From: Tharpella sp964457755
GTDB lineage: Bacteria > Desulfobacterota > Anaeroferrophillalia > Anaeroferrophillales > Tharpellaceae
DNA: 64,000 nt
Assembly: GCA_964457755.1 (NCBI GenBank)
Contig: CAYWGC010000013.1
Location: 6,917 to 70,916, forward strand
Reading direction: 5' to 3'
Positions within the stretch are counted from its first letter, which is position 1. The number at the start of each line of letters is the position of its first letter. Positions 8,474-17,156 of this stretch are shown here, in pieces. A program made the translations under genes and the position numbers. The notes below the pieces were generated by a model, which had not been told where the DNA came from, searched no databases, and saw only the letters and a program-made list of their open reading frames with translations.

Positions 8474-8826
8474 TACTTACCTCCATGCCTCTGCCAGTTT
8501 ATGTAATCCAGAATAGACTTCCTTTGGGTTGGCTTAAGCTCCCTTACTGCAAGTAGAATTTCCTTCACGAAAGGTTCTTTTAAGAAATGATCAAGTCCTC
8601 TATGAGTAGTCGATTCTTCTACATCTTCCAAAAAGTAGGTGATCCGTTTCCCGAATAATTGCCCTATACGCTGCAAATCAGCAAAGTAAATACGCCGTTT
8701 CCCCAACTCATAATTGGAAAGGGAAGCCTGTGTGCAGCCAAGTTTTTTCGCAACTTCTTCTTGACTCAACCCTGATTCTTCCCTGGCTTTTTGGAGTTTT
8801 CGTCCTATTGATTCATAGGCTTTCAT
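8473..8826 (-). CDS. Xre/Cro-type HTH transcriptional regulator
   Basis: Residues 6-60 of this 117-residue protein are a classical lambda-repressor-type helix-turn-helix (IGRKLQKAREESGLSQEEVAKKLGCTQASLSNYELGKR). The C-terminal half is a short helical tail without a recognised ligand domain. It is encoded between the activase (193-base gap) and the acyl-CoA dehydrogenase (1-base overlap), in the same direction as the glycyl radical enzyme. It is therefore the natural candidate to bind the repeated palindromes at 12501-12544 in front of the operon; this is inference. The 193-base gap upstream may hold an internal promoter, which I could not define. Confidence 0.9.
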   Translation of the reverse strand: MKAYESIGRKLQKAREESGLSQEEVAKKLGCTQASLSNYELGKRRIYFADLQRIGQLFGKRITYFLEDVEESTTHRGLDHFLKEPFVKEILLAVRELKPTQRKSILDYINWQRHGGK

Positions 8827-9019
8827 ATGAATAAAACTATAATCCTTTCTGCGCAGTTTAGCATCTAAAAATCATCTGACTATTGATAAAAAAACTGGAT
8901 ACGAGTTTTGAAAAAGTAAGTATGCCAAAAGCATGATTGAGTGTCAATGAAAATCAAAACACATTTTTTTGGGTTCGTCAGGGTTGATCGTTTTGCTAAG
9001 TTAATCATTCATTACGACC

Positions 9020-9973
9020 TCATCGCCCGATCAACACGCTAATACCATGATCTTCAATCATATTTTTCAACTTCTGCACATGCTCATCAGTAGGAGCCTC
9101 CATTTCGGAACAAGTGTATGCCCGTCCCAATTGTACACTTTTTGATTTTCCTCCTTCATGGTAAGGTAGCAAGGAGATCTTTTCGATGCCTAACTTTTCC
9201 CCTAACAAGGCAACCTGGCGGATGTGATCCATAGAATCGTTAAAACCGGCAATAAGTGGTACACGAATCCAGGTTGGCAACATTTTTGCTATTTTTTGCA
9301 GGTTCTCAAGGATTAATGTGTTTTCAACACCAGTAACTTTACGATGCTGAAAAAGATCTAGATGTTTTATGTCAAAGAGAATAAGGTCAGCAAAATTAAC
9401 CACACAAGACATCTTTTCCCAGGATGAATAGCCTGTGGTATCTAATGCCGTATGCAATCCCTTTTGTTTGCATTCAGCTAAAAGAGTTGCCACAAAACGG
9501 CTCTGCCATAATGCTTCTCCACCAGAGATGGTCACCCCACCACCAGAATTCCTATAGAAGTCCTCATCTTTCATGATTTCACCAACGACCTCGTCAACTG
9601 TCATATATCGACCGCAGGAATTTAATGAATTATAATGGCAACTGTCAACGCACTGCAAACAATTGTTGCATTTGTTCCAGTCTAATTTCCGTCCCTCTTT
9701 CCTGCTGAAAGTAATTGCCCCTTCAGGACATACTTCCACGCAGGCACCGCATTCACGGCAGTTAACGTCGCGAACGATGAGATTAGGTGTAAAATCCTGC
9801 GATTCAGGATTTGAGCACCAATGGCATCTCAGTGGACAACCTTTCATGAACACCGTTGTCCGGATACCTGGTCCGTCATGAATGCTGAATCTCTGGATAT
9901 TGAAAATGAGTCCCTTGGTGTTTTTATGAGCAATTGGCATCGGTTTTGACAATCTCTTTTTATTATTTTTCAT
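9020..9973 (-). CDS. Glycyl radical enzyme activating protein (radical SAM, dicluster type)
   Basis: This 317-residue protein shows the radical SAM motif CPLRCHWC within the signature GPGIRTTVFMKG. An inserted 2[4Fe-4S] ferredoxin-like domain follows (CRECGACVEVCPEG and CNNCLQCVDSC), then GGVTISGGEALWQ and the barrel strands. The ferredoxin insert separates it from the pyruvate formate-lyase activase and places it with activases of glycerol dehydratase, arylacetate decarboxylases and benzylsuccinate synthase. It uses reduced [4Fe-4S] and S-adenosylmethionine to abstract hydrogen from the partner's glycine, here Gly781 of the upstream gene. The gap to that gene is 58 bases, so they are co-transcribed. 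Confidence 0.95.
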   Translation of the reverse strand: MKNNKKRLSKPMPIAHKNTKGLIFNIQRFSIHDGPGIRTTVFMKGCPLRCHWCSNPESQDFTPNLIVRDVNCRECGACVEVCPEGAITFSRKEGRKLDWNKCNNCLQCVDSCHYNSLNSCGRYMTVDEVVGEIMKDEDFYRNSGGGVTISGGEALWQSRFVATLLAECKQKGLHTALDTTGYSSWEKMSCVVNFADLILFDIKHLDLFQHRKVTGVENTLILENLQKIAKMLPTWIRVPLIAGFNDSMDHIRQVALLGEKLGIEKISLLPYHEGGKSKSVQLGRAYTCSEMEAPTDEHVQKLKNMIEDHGISVLIGR

Positions 9974-10031
9974 GAATAGGAAAGGGTCGACATTTATTCA
10001 ATCTTGACGACCCGACTCCCATCTATTCCGC

Positions 10032-12452
10032 TTATGTCAGCTCCTGTTCAGTCCTCTCTATGATATGATCTTGGAGCCCTTTTGAAAGGTCTGCAAAATA
10101 TGCGCTGAAACCTGCGACTCTAACAATTAAATCTTGATACTTGTCTGGATATTGCTGTGCATTAATCAGCGTTTCTTTGTCAACCACGTTAAACTGTATG
10201 TGCGCGATTTTCTTCTCCCTCCACGTTTTTAGATAGCTCAGAAAGACTGGTCTCATGTCTTCATCGAGATATTCCGGAAGTATTTTTTGATTAAGGAGGT
10301 GGTTGTAGGTTTGCATTGTATCTATTTTTGCGCAAGAATTCAAAACGGCCGTAGGACCTTTCTTGTCGGCACCGGGTTGCGGTGCCAAGGTTGAATCTGC
10401 GAAAGGCCCGCCATCCAGCCTTCCGTCTGGAGTAGCCGGAGTGTCTGCGGCAAGACCATAGGTTGCTGAAACCGCACTTCCGTCACCTCTGATCGAATAG
10501 CCGAAACGATCCTTTACGGTTTCCATGGCCGCTTCCGAACGATGGTGCACTTCCCGGGCTATCAAATCCGCATAATCGTCGTCATTCCCATATTTAGGAG
10601 CATTCAGACATGCCTGTCTTATCTCATCTCGCCCTTCCCAATTGTCATCCATGATCTTAATAAGTTCAGGTAACGTAACTAACTTATCTTCAAAAACAAC
10701 TTTTCTGATGGCCGTTATCGAATCGGCCACGTTTGTACTACCGATAACCATGGCGAAATCATTCCCCATTGCGGGGTAAGTCCACTGTTTACATTCCTTG
10801 CCTTTTTCTATACATCCCTCAATAATAGCTGAATAGAATGGCCTCGGACAGTATTTCGCATAGAGATCTTTACTGGTATTTTCAACTTGAACCATCTTTG
10901 TGGTGAAAAACTTTACCTGCTCCACATATGCATCAAGAACATCTTCCCAACTTTCAAATGTAGCCGGGTTTGGAGTTTGGGCTCCCCATTGTTCGCCAGC
11001 CTTAGCTACCCGTTGTTCGCCAGTCTTTGGGCTTATTCCCTCATGAAGCGCCCACCACAAACATTTTGTGAGAACGAAATATCCGAGAACGCGTCTCGTC
11101 AAATTTTTCCCCGGAATCTCCATATACACACACCCCGATACGCTGTATGAGTTGGCATCTTCCTTTGGGATACCCCATTTCTGCAAGAGTGGGATCAACG
11201 CTTCATCGTTAAAAAGAGATGGATAACCGATCCCTGTTCGAAGGACTTCAGCGGCTTTTGACAACAATTGATCTGGCGTGTTCTTATGAACGCGCAAGGC
11301 GATGCTCGGTTCGATCGTTCGCATTGTCTTTGCGGTCTCCAAAACTAAATAGGTGAGATCATTTGTTACGTCGTTGCCAAACCGGTCAAGCCCGCCAATG
11401 GTGATCGCCTGAAGTGATGCCACGCCACCGTAAACAGACGTTACCAGCGGAGAATATACGAGTCCAAGTTCTAAGAATTTGACCCAGAGGAGCTGGAGAA
11501 TTTCCATGGCTTCCTCCCTCTTGAGCCTTCCCTCTTTGATATCCTTTTCATAGTATGGACCGAGAATGTAATCGAGACGCAACCCAATGCCAAGGGTTGA
11601 GTATTCAAGATAACGAATTAAATGTATGAAATAAAAAAATTGGACAGCTTCTATAAAAGTTCGCGGTGGATTGGCCGGAATCCATTCACAGGTGCGGGCG
11701 ATTTCATTGAGCGATTTTTTCCGTACTGGATCTTTTTCAGTATTAGCCATCTTTGTCGCGATCTTAGCATATCGATAAGAAAAATCTATTACCGCATTTA
11801 GAACAATGTTGACGGACTGCAAAAATTCTTTCTGTTCGATGTAGTCGTTTGGAATTGTGCGGTCTATTTCCTCAAGTCTGGTTTCGACTCTTTTGATCCT
11901 CGCGGCAAGGCCTTCCTTAAACAGACCTTCATAATCGGGAATCCCAAGCTCCGACCAATGAGTCCAAAGAAAGGTCCCTTCATACTGCCAGTAACGGTCG
12001 AGATCGCCGGTAAATGCCTTTTGCTGGCGATCACTCATCGACTTCCCCTTCCAGTATTCACAAATTTCTTCCAGTTCTTTTCTGCCTGCATCATCAAGAA
12101 GTGTTTTCCCGCCTTCGCTGTTGACAAGTCTATTGACCGATTTCCAATTCATATCAATAGGGTGAAAAATGCCTTCGGGCTCTGAGGTCTGATATCCTAC
12201 GATGCTCTCCCAATCCCTGATAAAAATATCCATGTTTTTGAGAACATGTGCGAGCGCCTCGGCACGACGAGTGATCATTGCCTGTCCGTCGGTCTGCTTG
12301 AAGGATTCCGTCATCAGGCGCGAACGCTGGAGGTCAAGCTTGACTTCAGGACGAAATAAGCCACGCGACTTTTCATCATCCATGTATCCTCTTTGGACAT
12401 TGCGGACCGCCTTGCTTACAAATTTGCTCTTAAGATTTTCTGTGATTGACAT
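10032..12452 (-). CDS. Glycyl radical enzyme of unassigned substrate
   Basis: This 806-residue protein has the PFL-like/glycyl radical barrel. The C-terminal glycyl loop is RVAGFSAYF with Gly781 as radical site. The thiyl-radical Cys is Cys441 in YSVSGCVYMEIPG. Diol/glycerol dehydratases, choline TMA-lyase and hydroxyphenylacetate decarboxylase carry Glu two residues after this Cys (CVE); here that position is Tyr and a Glu appears four residues after, so those activities are not supported. The operon partners (dicluster activase, acyl-CoA dehydrogenase, divergent thioesterase) point to chemistry on a carboxylic or aromatic acid later handled as CoA ester. An arylacetate decarboxylase or fumarate-adding synthase is possible. 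It is cytosolic and oxygen-sensitive. Confidence 0.93.
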   Translation of the reverse strand: MSITENLKSKFVSKAVRNVQRGYMDDEKSRGLFRPEVKLDLQRSRLMTESFKQTDGQAMITRRAEALAHVLKNMDIFIRDWESIVGYQTSEPEGIFHPIDMNWKSVNRLVNSEGGKTLLDDAGRKELEEICEYWKGKSMSDRQQKAFTGDLDRYWQYEGTFLWTHWSELGIPDYEGLFKEGLAARIKRVETRLEEIDRTIPNDYIEQKEFLQSVNIVLNAVIDFSYRYAKIATKMANTEKDPVRKKSLNEIARTCEWIPANPPRTFIEAVQFFYFIHLIRYLEYSTLGIGLRLDYILGPYYEKDIKEGRLKREEAMEILQLLWVKFLELGLVYSPLVTSVYGGVASLQAITIGGLDRFGNDVTNDLTYLVLETAKTMRTIEPSIALRVHKNTPDQLLSKAAEVLRTGIGYPSLFNDEALIPLLQKWGIPKEDANSYSVSGCVYMEIPGKNLTRRVLGYFVLTKCLWWALHEGISPKTGEQRVAKAGEQWGAQTPNPATFESWEDVLDAYVEQVKFFTTKMVQVENTSKDLYAKYCPRPFYSAIIEGCIEKGKECKQWTYPAMGNDFAMVIGSTNVADSITAIRKVVFEDKLVTLPELIKIMDDNWEGRDEIRQACLNAPKYGNDDDYADLIAREVHHRSEAAMETVKDRFGYSIRGDGSAVSATYGLAADTPATPDGRLDGGPFADSTLAPQPGADKKGPTAVLNSCAKIDTMQTYNHLLNQKILPEYLDEDMRPVFLSYLKTWREKKIAHIQFNVVDKETLINAQQYPDKYQDLIVRVAGFSAYFADLSKGLQDHIIERTEQELT

Positions 12453-12500
12453 TACTATCCCTCCTCGATCAAAGCTATTTTTGAAACCATCCTCAAATAT

Positions 12501-12551
12501 TTATAACATTACGTTATAACACAACTACAACATAACGTTATAACCTGTCAA
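12501..12551 (-). promoter_or_regulatory. Candidate promoter and operators of the glycyl radical enzyme operon
   Basis: On the minus strand a consensus -35 (TTGACA, plus-strand 12546-12551) is followed by two copies of ACGTTATAAC (plus strand 12511-12520 and 12535-12544), 24 bases apart. One copy is part of a perfect 10-base palindrome, ATAACGTTAT (12532-12541). The other belongs to an inverted repeat TTATAAC/GTTATAA (12501-12519). The copies flank the expected -10 region, about one DNA-turn-multiple apart, which suits a dimeric repressor. A good -10 hexamer is not evident. The site lies between divergent genes and could control both. Confidence 0.55.
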
Positions 12552-12625
12552 CTGAAATTACACATTTTTTCACAACGATTTGAAATGAATTGTTTTTATG
12601 GATACTATTTCCTTGAGGTTCTGAT

Positions 12626-13063
12626 GTGGTGTCTATTAGAATGCTAATGAATAATCAGCACCTCGATTTCTTGAAAAAGGATTTCATTAAAGGCTTTCCC
12701 TCATATTGCGACTTTACTGTAACTCATGCCGCTAGCGGAATCTTCGAAACCAAGGTCAAAGCAAAAGCCGAGCACCAACAGCAGGACGGCTTTGTCCATG
12801 CCGGGGTAATCGCAACCATTGCGGATCACACGGCCGGGTATGCCGCCTATACTGTGGTTACGGAAAATTTTCGGATATTGACTATAGAGTTTAAAATAAA
12901 CTATTTCAAACCGGCTATTGGTGACTCTATTATCTGCAAATCAAAGATCATAAATCGCGGAAACAAGATCATCGTAGCCGAATCTGAAGTTTTTTCGCTT
13001 ACGGAAGAAAAGGAGAAATTGGTCTCAAAGGCCACGGTCACCCTGATGGCCGTAGCGGAATGA
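12626..13063 (+). CDS. PaaI-family hotdog thioesterase
   Basis: A single hotdog domain in 145 residues, with the PaaI signature HAGVIATIADHTAGYAAY (catalytic Asp in IADHT) and the later strand LTIEFKINYFKPA. These enzymes hydrolyse acyl- or aryl-CoA thioesters, often to rescue CoA in aromatic acid catabolism. The gene is divergent from the glycyl radical enzyme gene with a shared 173-base control region, so it probably serves the same pathway. An in-frame ATG lies close downstream of the assigned start (start uncertain by a few codons). A clear intrinsic terminator follows the gene. Confidence 0.88.
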   Translation: MVSIRMLMNNQHLDFLKKDFIKGFPSYCDFTVTHAASGIFETKVKAKAEHQQQDGFVHAGVIATIADHTAGYAAYTVVTENFRILTIEFKINYFKPAIGDSIICKSKIINRGNKIIVAESEVFSLTEEKEKLVSKATVTLMAVAE

Positions 13064-13116
13064 CCTGCACTCCTCCTCGGGTAAAATCAAGAACTGCCCC
13101 AACCCCCTTAAACCCC

Positions 13117-13150
13117 AAAAGGGCCTCTTTCGAGGCCCTTTTTATTTTTT
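13117..13150 (+). terminator. Rho-independent terminator after the thioesterase gene
   Basis: The stem AAAAGGGCCTC (13117-13127) pairs with GAGGCCCTTTT (13132-13142) around a TTTC loop and runs into a T-rich tract ending at 13150. Strong stem plus T-run on the plus strand. Confidence 0.9.
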
Positions 13151-13174
13151 TAACCTTAAAAATTTTCTATGGTA

Positions 13175-13285
13175 TTAAAAAAATACCCCATTCTTAAAAG
13201 AAATCACCAGCCCCAGGCCTGCTACCAGCAGAAACCAGATAATCATCAGGTTAAGGGTAAGTTTACCAAATTTCTCAAGATCCAT
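13175..13285 (-). CDS. 36-residue single-span membrane peptide, candidate third subunit of the bd-like oxidase
   Basis: Reads MDLEKFGKLTLNLMIIW, then a hydrophobic run FLLVAGLGLVISF, then KNGVFF and stop. One transmembrane helix spans about residues 11-30, with the charged N-terminus inside by the positive-inside rule. An AGGAG sits at the right distance before the ATG. It follows the second oxidase subunit gene by 63 bases in the same direction. Position, size and topology recall CydX/CydH-type small subunits that stabilise bd oxidases, but the sequence is not recognisably one of them. Function is inferred from context only. Confidence 0.65.
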   Translation of the reverse strand: MDLEKFGKLTLNLMIIWFLLVAGLGLVISFKNGVFF

Positions 13286-13348
13286 AATTTTTCTCCTTCT
13301 GGCAAAAGCCGGCACCAAACATGATTTCAGCCAAAAACTCACTTATTT

Positions 13349-14452
13349 TTACGATTCCGTCAACGTGCCACGACCCAATTTAAAGGCGACTATCATCGGG
13401 TAAGCGATAACCACAAGCCCCATAACAAAGGTGCCGAAAAAAAGAGCCGTACTGCCCCAATCGACATTAACGGGATAGTCATAGATAGAATATTCGAAAA
13501 CTCCTAGATAGGTCATCCGTAACGCCTCACGTGCGGTCCCCATCCCTAAAATCGCAACAAATGAGAGCAGCGCCATGGGAATCGCGTAACGCTCCGGTTC
13601 ACTTTCGGCTTTCATCAAACCAACCAGTAAAAGCAGGCCCAGAACCGCACCGATCCACAAAAAAGGATTACTCATAAAGTGGAGATCGGAAGGCACCGTC
13701 AAAAACCACCAGAAACCGACAACCACTTGAATCATGACCGCAATTTTAGCCATTTTAGCCCCGGCACGACCAACCCAATCGAGATAGGCACCGTCAAAAT
13801 CGGAGCGCGGCCGAAAATACCAGGCATAGAGCATCATGAAGATACCGATATTGATAAAGGCAGGTACCATAAAATGCGTAAACCGACCCAACTCAAACTT
13901 ATAGAGAGAGGCCCCGGTCGTCGCCAGGCCACCATTAGCTGTATACCACTCCAGCCACTTACCCGGTACCAGAGCCTGCACCGAGAGCGCGCTGATAATA
14001 ATCCCGGCGCAGAGTATAAAAATCAACGCCAAAGCCCCGAAAAGACCATAGCCCTGCGGATTTTTTTTCCGTTTCAGGTAAAAAACATAGGTGGCCAGAA
14101 ATCCTAACGCTATGACCAGCAGAAAAATCATGGCCCACCAGGCTGAAAGGCTGTTGGATGCATACCAGAAAGGGTCATAGATAACCTGGACAAACAGTAG
14201 AGGGGCTACCCCTAAAACAATTGCCAGAGAGAGATTTACAGTACTTACCTGCCCCAAAGCTTTCGAGAGACGGCGGTTAAACTCACCCCTCTTAAAGTGC
14301 TCGTAAACCGCAACCACAATCCCCCCGACAACCAGATTGACAAAAAGAATATGCAGGGCAAAAGTTAAAACCATCAACAACTGAAAGACCCAAGGGAAGA
14401 AAGGCACCCCTAATGGGTCGCGTAAGGCCTGTAGTGCAGAATTAATATCCAT
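13349..14452 (-). CDS. CydA-like second membrane subunit of a bd-superfamily oxidase
   Basis: This 367-residue protein has about nine to ten transmembrane helices and the layout of a short CydA-like subunit: LMVLTFALHILFVNLVVGG near the start (a His suitable for heme), GRFTHFMVPAFINIGIF in the middle, and MGTAREALRMTYLGVFEYSIYDYPV near the end. It lacks the long Q-loop of canonical CydA and has no CXXCH. It is downstream of the heme-c CydA gene with a 176-base gap containing a large hairpin, and upstream of a 36-residue membrane peptide. As I recall, pairs of CydA-like subunits with a heme-c domain define the OR-C group of the bd superfamily. The electron acceptor is not certain. Confidence 0.75.
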   Translation of the reverse strand: MDINSALQALRDPLGVPFFPWVFQLLMVLTFALHILFVNLVVGGIVVAVYEHFKRGEFNRRLSKALGQVSTVNLSLAIVLGVAPLLFVQVIYDPFWYASNSLSAWWAMIFLLVIALGFLATYVFYLKRKKNPQGYGLFGALALIFILCAGIIISALSVQALVPGKWLEWYTANGGLATTGASLYKFELGRFTHFMVPAFINIGIFMMLYAWYFRPRSDFDGAYLDWVGRAGAKMAKIAVMIQVVVGFWWFLTVPSDLHFMSNPFLWIGAVLGLLLLVGLMKAESEPERYAIPMALLSFVAILGMGTAREALRMTYLGVFEYSIYDYPVNVDWGSTALFFGTFVMGLVVIAYPMIVAFKLGRGTLTES

Positions 14453-14524
14453 AATAATTACTCCTTATTAGTTCATAAACCAAGTTAAAGCGGATAGCAG
14501 CGAACATTGCTACGCCCCCACAAA

Positions 14525-14607
14525 TGGGGTCAAAGCTGGATAGATGGCGGGTTAAAAATTCAGTTTGCGCGAACATCCCGGCCGCCATTTATCCAGCAAT
14601 GACCCCA
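14525..14607. repeat. Large intercistronic stem-loop between the two oxidase subunit genes
   Basis: Arms 14525-14550 and 14582-14607 pair over 24 of 26 positions (one G-U pair; one AA/AA internal mismatch) around a 31-base loop. It lies between the upstream heme-c CydA gene and the downstream CydA-like gene. No U-run follows on the minus strand, so full termination is unlikely. Stoichiometry control by RNA processing or partial attenuation is plausible. Confidence 0.8.
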
Positions 14608-14628
14608 ACCGAGACAGCTCGAAACACC

Positions 14629-15996
14629 TTACTCACCAGTAAGTACCCATCCAGGGGTTGGTGGTGCTTCCTCATTGTTCGGAACAATTGAAGCCATATA
14701 GGCGGCTGCAGCTCGACGTTCAATCTCATTGCCGGCAAAGGCCGGCATATAAGTGTAGTCATCGCCTACAGTTTCCAGGAAACCAGCCAGATCTTCAGCT
14801 CCGGGAATCCCCATTTCGGTAATTAAACCCGGTAAAGAGCTGCGCCCATCAACTTCCATAGTATGACAGATCACACAATTGGCTTTAGTCAACAACATCC
14901 CGGCCTGCAAATAATTCTTTTCATTGATAGTGCGCCACTCTTCAGGCACAAAGTAATTACTCTGCAAAAAACCCTCTTCCTGAAAGCGCTCCACCTCCGA
15001 TTTTATGCCTTTGACCTCAAGATCGTGAGCAATTATCTGGTTACTGTACATATAACCCGGCATCAGGTAGGGACGCCGGGAGAACTCACGCACACTTTCG
15101 CCACCAACAATCCCAACAAATAGGACAAACACCATGGGGATTGCTACGACGGGATAAGCGAAAGGCGTCTGGCCAAATATCAAAAGGATAAAATAGACCG
15201 CCATAACCACGCCGATCACCAGTGACACTTTGAACATCATCGCAGCATAAGGGATGGAAGCCAGAATTTCATGCGCTGTGGCCGGCAGTTTAAAATAGTA
15301 CCAGACCGCAAAAAGAGCCCCCAGAACCAACCCCGCCAGCCCCCAGCGACCGGCGGTCTTCACAACATAGTCCTGGGTTTCACCATCTTTCATAAAACCG
15401 GCCATAACTGCCGCAAACATGCCGGAGATGGCCAGCATCATCATGGTTCTATAAAAAAGTTGGGGCCAGTAGGTCGGGTTAAAAAAACCGTCGAAGAAAC
15501 CACCGGTCTCAAGCCATTGGCCAGGCGTCATCATGAATGCCAGAATACCGGTGATAACCACCATACTGAGCCAGGCGGCCCAGGCGTAGATCAAAGCGAT
15601 GCGCATATGAGTTTTCGGTGACACCTTACCAAAAGTATAATAATAAGTGTAAATGGTTACAATCTCAATGACAAAAAAAACCCATTCGGTGGCCCAGCCC
15701 CAAACATAGGTGTGAATCAGCCCCGATATTGCCCGCGGGCTGATAATCGTGCTCGCAAACCAGATCCCGACCCCGGTAATCGATCCCAGGACAAAACAGA
15801 AGATCAGGATCATCAAAGCAAATTTCTTGATATAATCCAGAAGTTCCTGATTATTATCGGCATGGCCTCGACGCTCAAGAAAATAGGCCATCCAGAAACC
15901 ACCGGTGGCCAGATGACAGGGAAGGATATGAAAAGTCGCAATCAGAGCGATGATCATTCCTCCGCCAATAGTTGGAAATTCAAATAACGGATACAT
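14629..15996 (-). CDS. CydA-like quinol oxidase subunit with C-terminal cytochrome c domain
   Basis: Residues 1-335 of this 455-residue protein are membrane helices of the CydA type (TFHILPCHLATGGFWMAYFLERRGH at the N-terminus, GWATEWVFFVIEI, GILAFMMTPGQWLETGGFF, VGGESVREFSRRPYLMP). Residues about 355-455 form a periplasmic cytochrome c with CVICH (heme c at Cys374, Cys377, His378) and a later Met in TYMPAF as likely sixth ligand. Electrons may come from quinol or a soluble cytochrome and go to O2; in anaerobes such enzymes protect against oxygen. It is the first gene of a three-gene minus-strand operon with a CydA-like partner and a small membrane peptide. Confidence 0.87.
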   Translation of the reverse strand: MYPLFEFPTIGGGMIIALIATFHILPCHLATGGFWMAYFLERRGHADNNQELLDYIKKFALMILIFCFVLGSITGVGIWFASTIISPRAISGLIHTYVWGWATEWVFFVIEIVTIYTYYYTFGKVSPKTHMRIALIYAWAAWLSMVVITGILAFMMTPGQWLETGGFFDGFFNPTYWPQLFYRTMMMLAISGMFAAVMAGFMKDGETQDYVVKTAGRWGLAGLVLGALFAVWYYFKLPATAHEILASIPYAAMMFKVSLVIGVVMAVYFILLIFGQTPFAYPVVAIPMVFVLFVGIVGGESVREFSRRPYLMPGYMYSNQIIAHDLEVKGIKSEVERFQEEGFLQSNYFVPEEWRTINEKNYLQAGMLLTKANCVICHTMEVDGRSSLPGLITEMGIPGAEDLAGFLETVGDDYTYMPAFAGNEIERRAAAAYMASIVPNNEEAPPTPGWVLTGE

Positions 15997-16265
15997 AAAC
16001 TACCTCCCCTCTTTAAAAAACCACGCTTGCAAAATAAAAAATAAATCATTCCGACCCCCTAAACATAATAAAGCAAATGCTCTTTGTCAAGATTAAATCA
16101 ATCAATTCAAACACCTATAACCAACCACGATAGTCTGGTTAATGATTGGCGCCGAGCCGAAAACCTCATTTCCCGACATTATCCTTGACAGTAAAACCTT
16201 GCTGATGGTAGGAATTCGCTGATTTTTTTCTTTTGCAACTAAGACAGAGGTTTAGGATTAAATTA

Positions 16266-17156
16266 ATGCAGGACTCGCCAAAAAATCTCTCGCAACCCCC
16301 TGAAGATCTGGAGTTGACTGGGCCGAACAATAACCGTAGCAATGCTACATCGGACAATCCCGAACAATCGGACCTCAGTAACAAAGATAAAGGGACAAAT
16401 CAAAAAAAACGACCCCGAGCCGCAGGCCGCCCCCAACCCAGAGGGATCGCCGCTCTCTTTGAAAAAGAGGAGATTAAAGATCTTTTTCGCACCTATCTGA
16501 TTACAATCTGCGTTATTGAGGGCTTTATCTTCTTTGTCAGCTTCTTAAGCCAGATGGGCCCCGAAACCATCCCTTTCCCCTGGAAATCATACTTTTTCGC
16601 TGCTTTCATCATCCCGTTGACGATCACTTTCCTGCTCGGCATTATTGTCATCAGTTTCGACCGCTATATCTTCGGACATCAAGGCATCGGCAGTGAAATC
16701 AACGACCTTTTCCAGACCGCCTCAGAAACCCGTAGTAAAATTCATAAATTTCACGCTTTTCTCTATGTTATTCGCCAGGTCCCCTTTCTTTTCGGACTTA
16801 TCTCTTTAGTCACCCTCTCCGGCATCGCCTACAAGCTTGACGATATCCTGGCGGTCATCGGAGATGTCGGCGGACACACAGCCCACTACCTGCTTATCGG
16901 CCTCGCCGTGGTCTTTGGAGTAGCGGTCATAGTTGGTCTGATCTGGATGTTTTTGAGCTACAGTCTTCGCAAAAAGACCCTCGAATATCAATATCAGTAT
17001 AAAAAAGATGTTATCGACAAGACCGGCCTGGTGATCATCGGTGAAGACCGCATGATGGATAGAGAGGGCCGCATCCTCTCATTTGGCCAAGCCCAGCAAC
17101 TTATCCAGAAACCGACTGACGACAATGAAAAAACTCTGGTTATCAACCATTCGTAA
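16266..17156 (+). CDS. Unknown four-helix membrane protein heading the lipid-biosynthesis operon
   Basis: About 296 residues from the ATG at 16266; an in-frame start 33 bases upstream is also possible. The first 65 residues are polar and low-complexity (Asn, Pro, Arg, Lys rich, ending PRAAGRPQPRG). Helices follow at about LITICVIEGFIFFVSFL, FFAAFIIPLTITFLLGIIVI, VPFLFGLISLVTL and YLLIGLAVVFGVAVIVGLIWMF, then a soluble C-terminal tail of about 60 residues. I do not recognise the family. Its 3' end overlaps the next lipoprotein gene by 32 bases, so it belongs to the ketosynthase operon. It could be an anchor or export factor for the lipid product, but nothing in the sequence proves that. Confidence 0.75.
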   Translation: MQDSPKNLSQPPEDLELTGPNNNRSNATSDNPEQSDLSNKDKGTNQKKRPRAAGRPQPRGIAALFEKEEIKDLFRTYLITICVIEGFIFFVSFLSQMGPETIPFPWKSYFFAAFIIPLTITFLLGIIVISFDRYIFGHQGIGSEINDLFQTASETRSKIHKFHAFLYVIRQVPFLFGLISLVTLSGIAYKLDDILAVIGDVGGHTAHYLLIGLAVVFGVAVIVGLIWMFLSYSLRKKTLEYQYQYKKDVIDKTGLVIIGEDRMMDREGRILSFGQAQQLIQKPTDDNEKTLVINHS

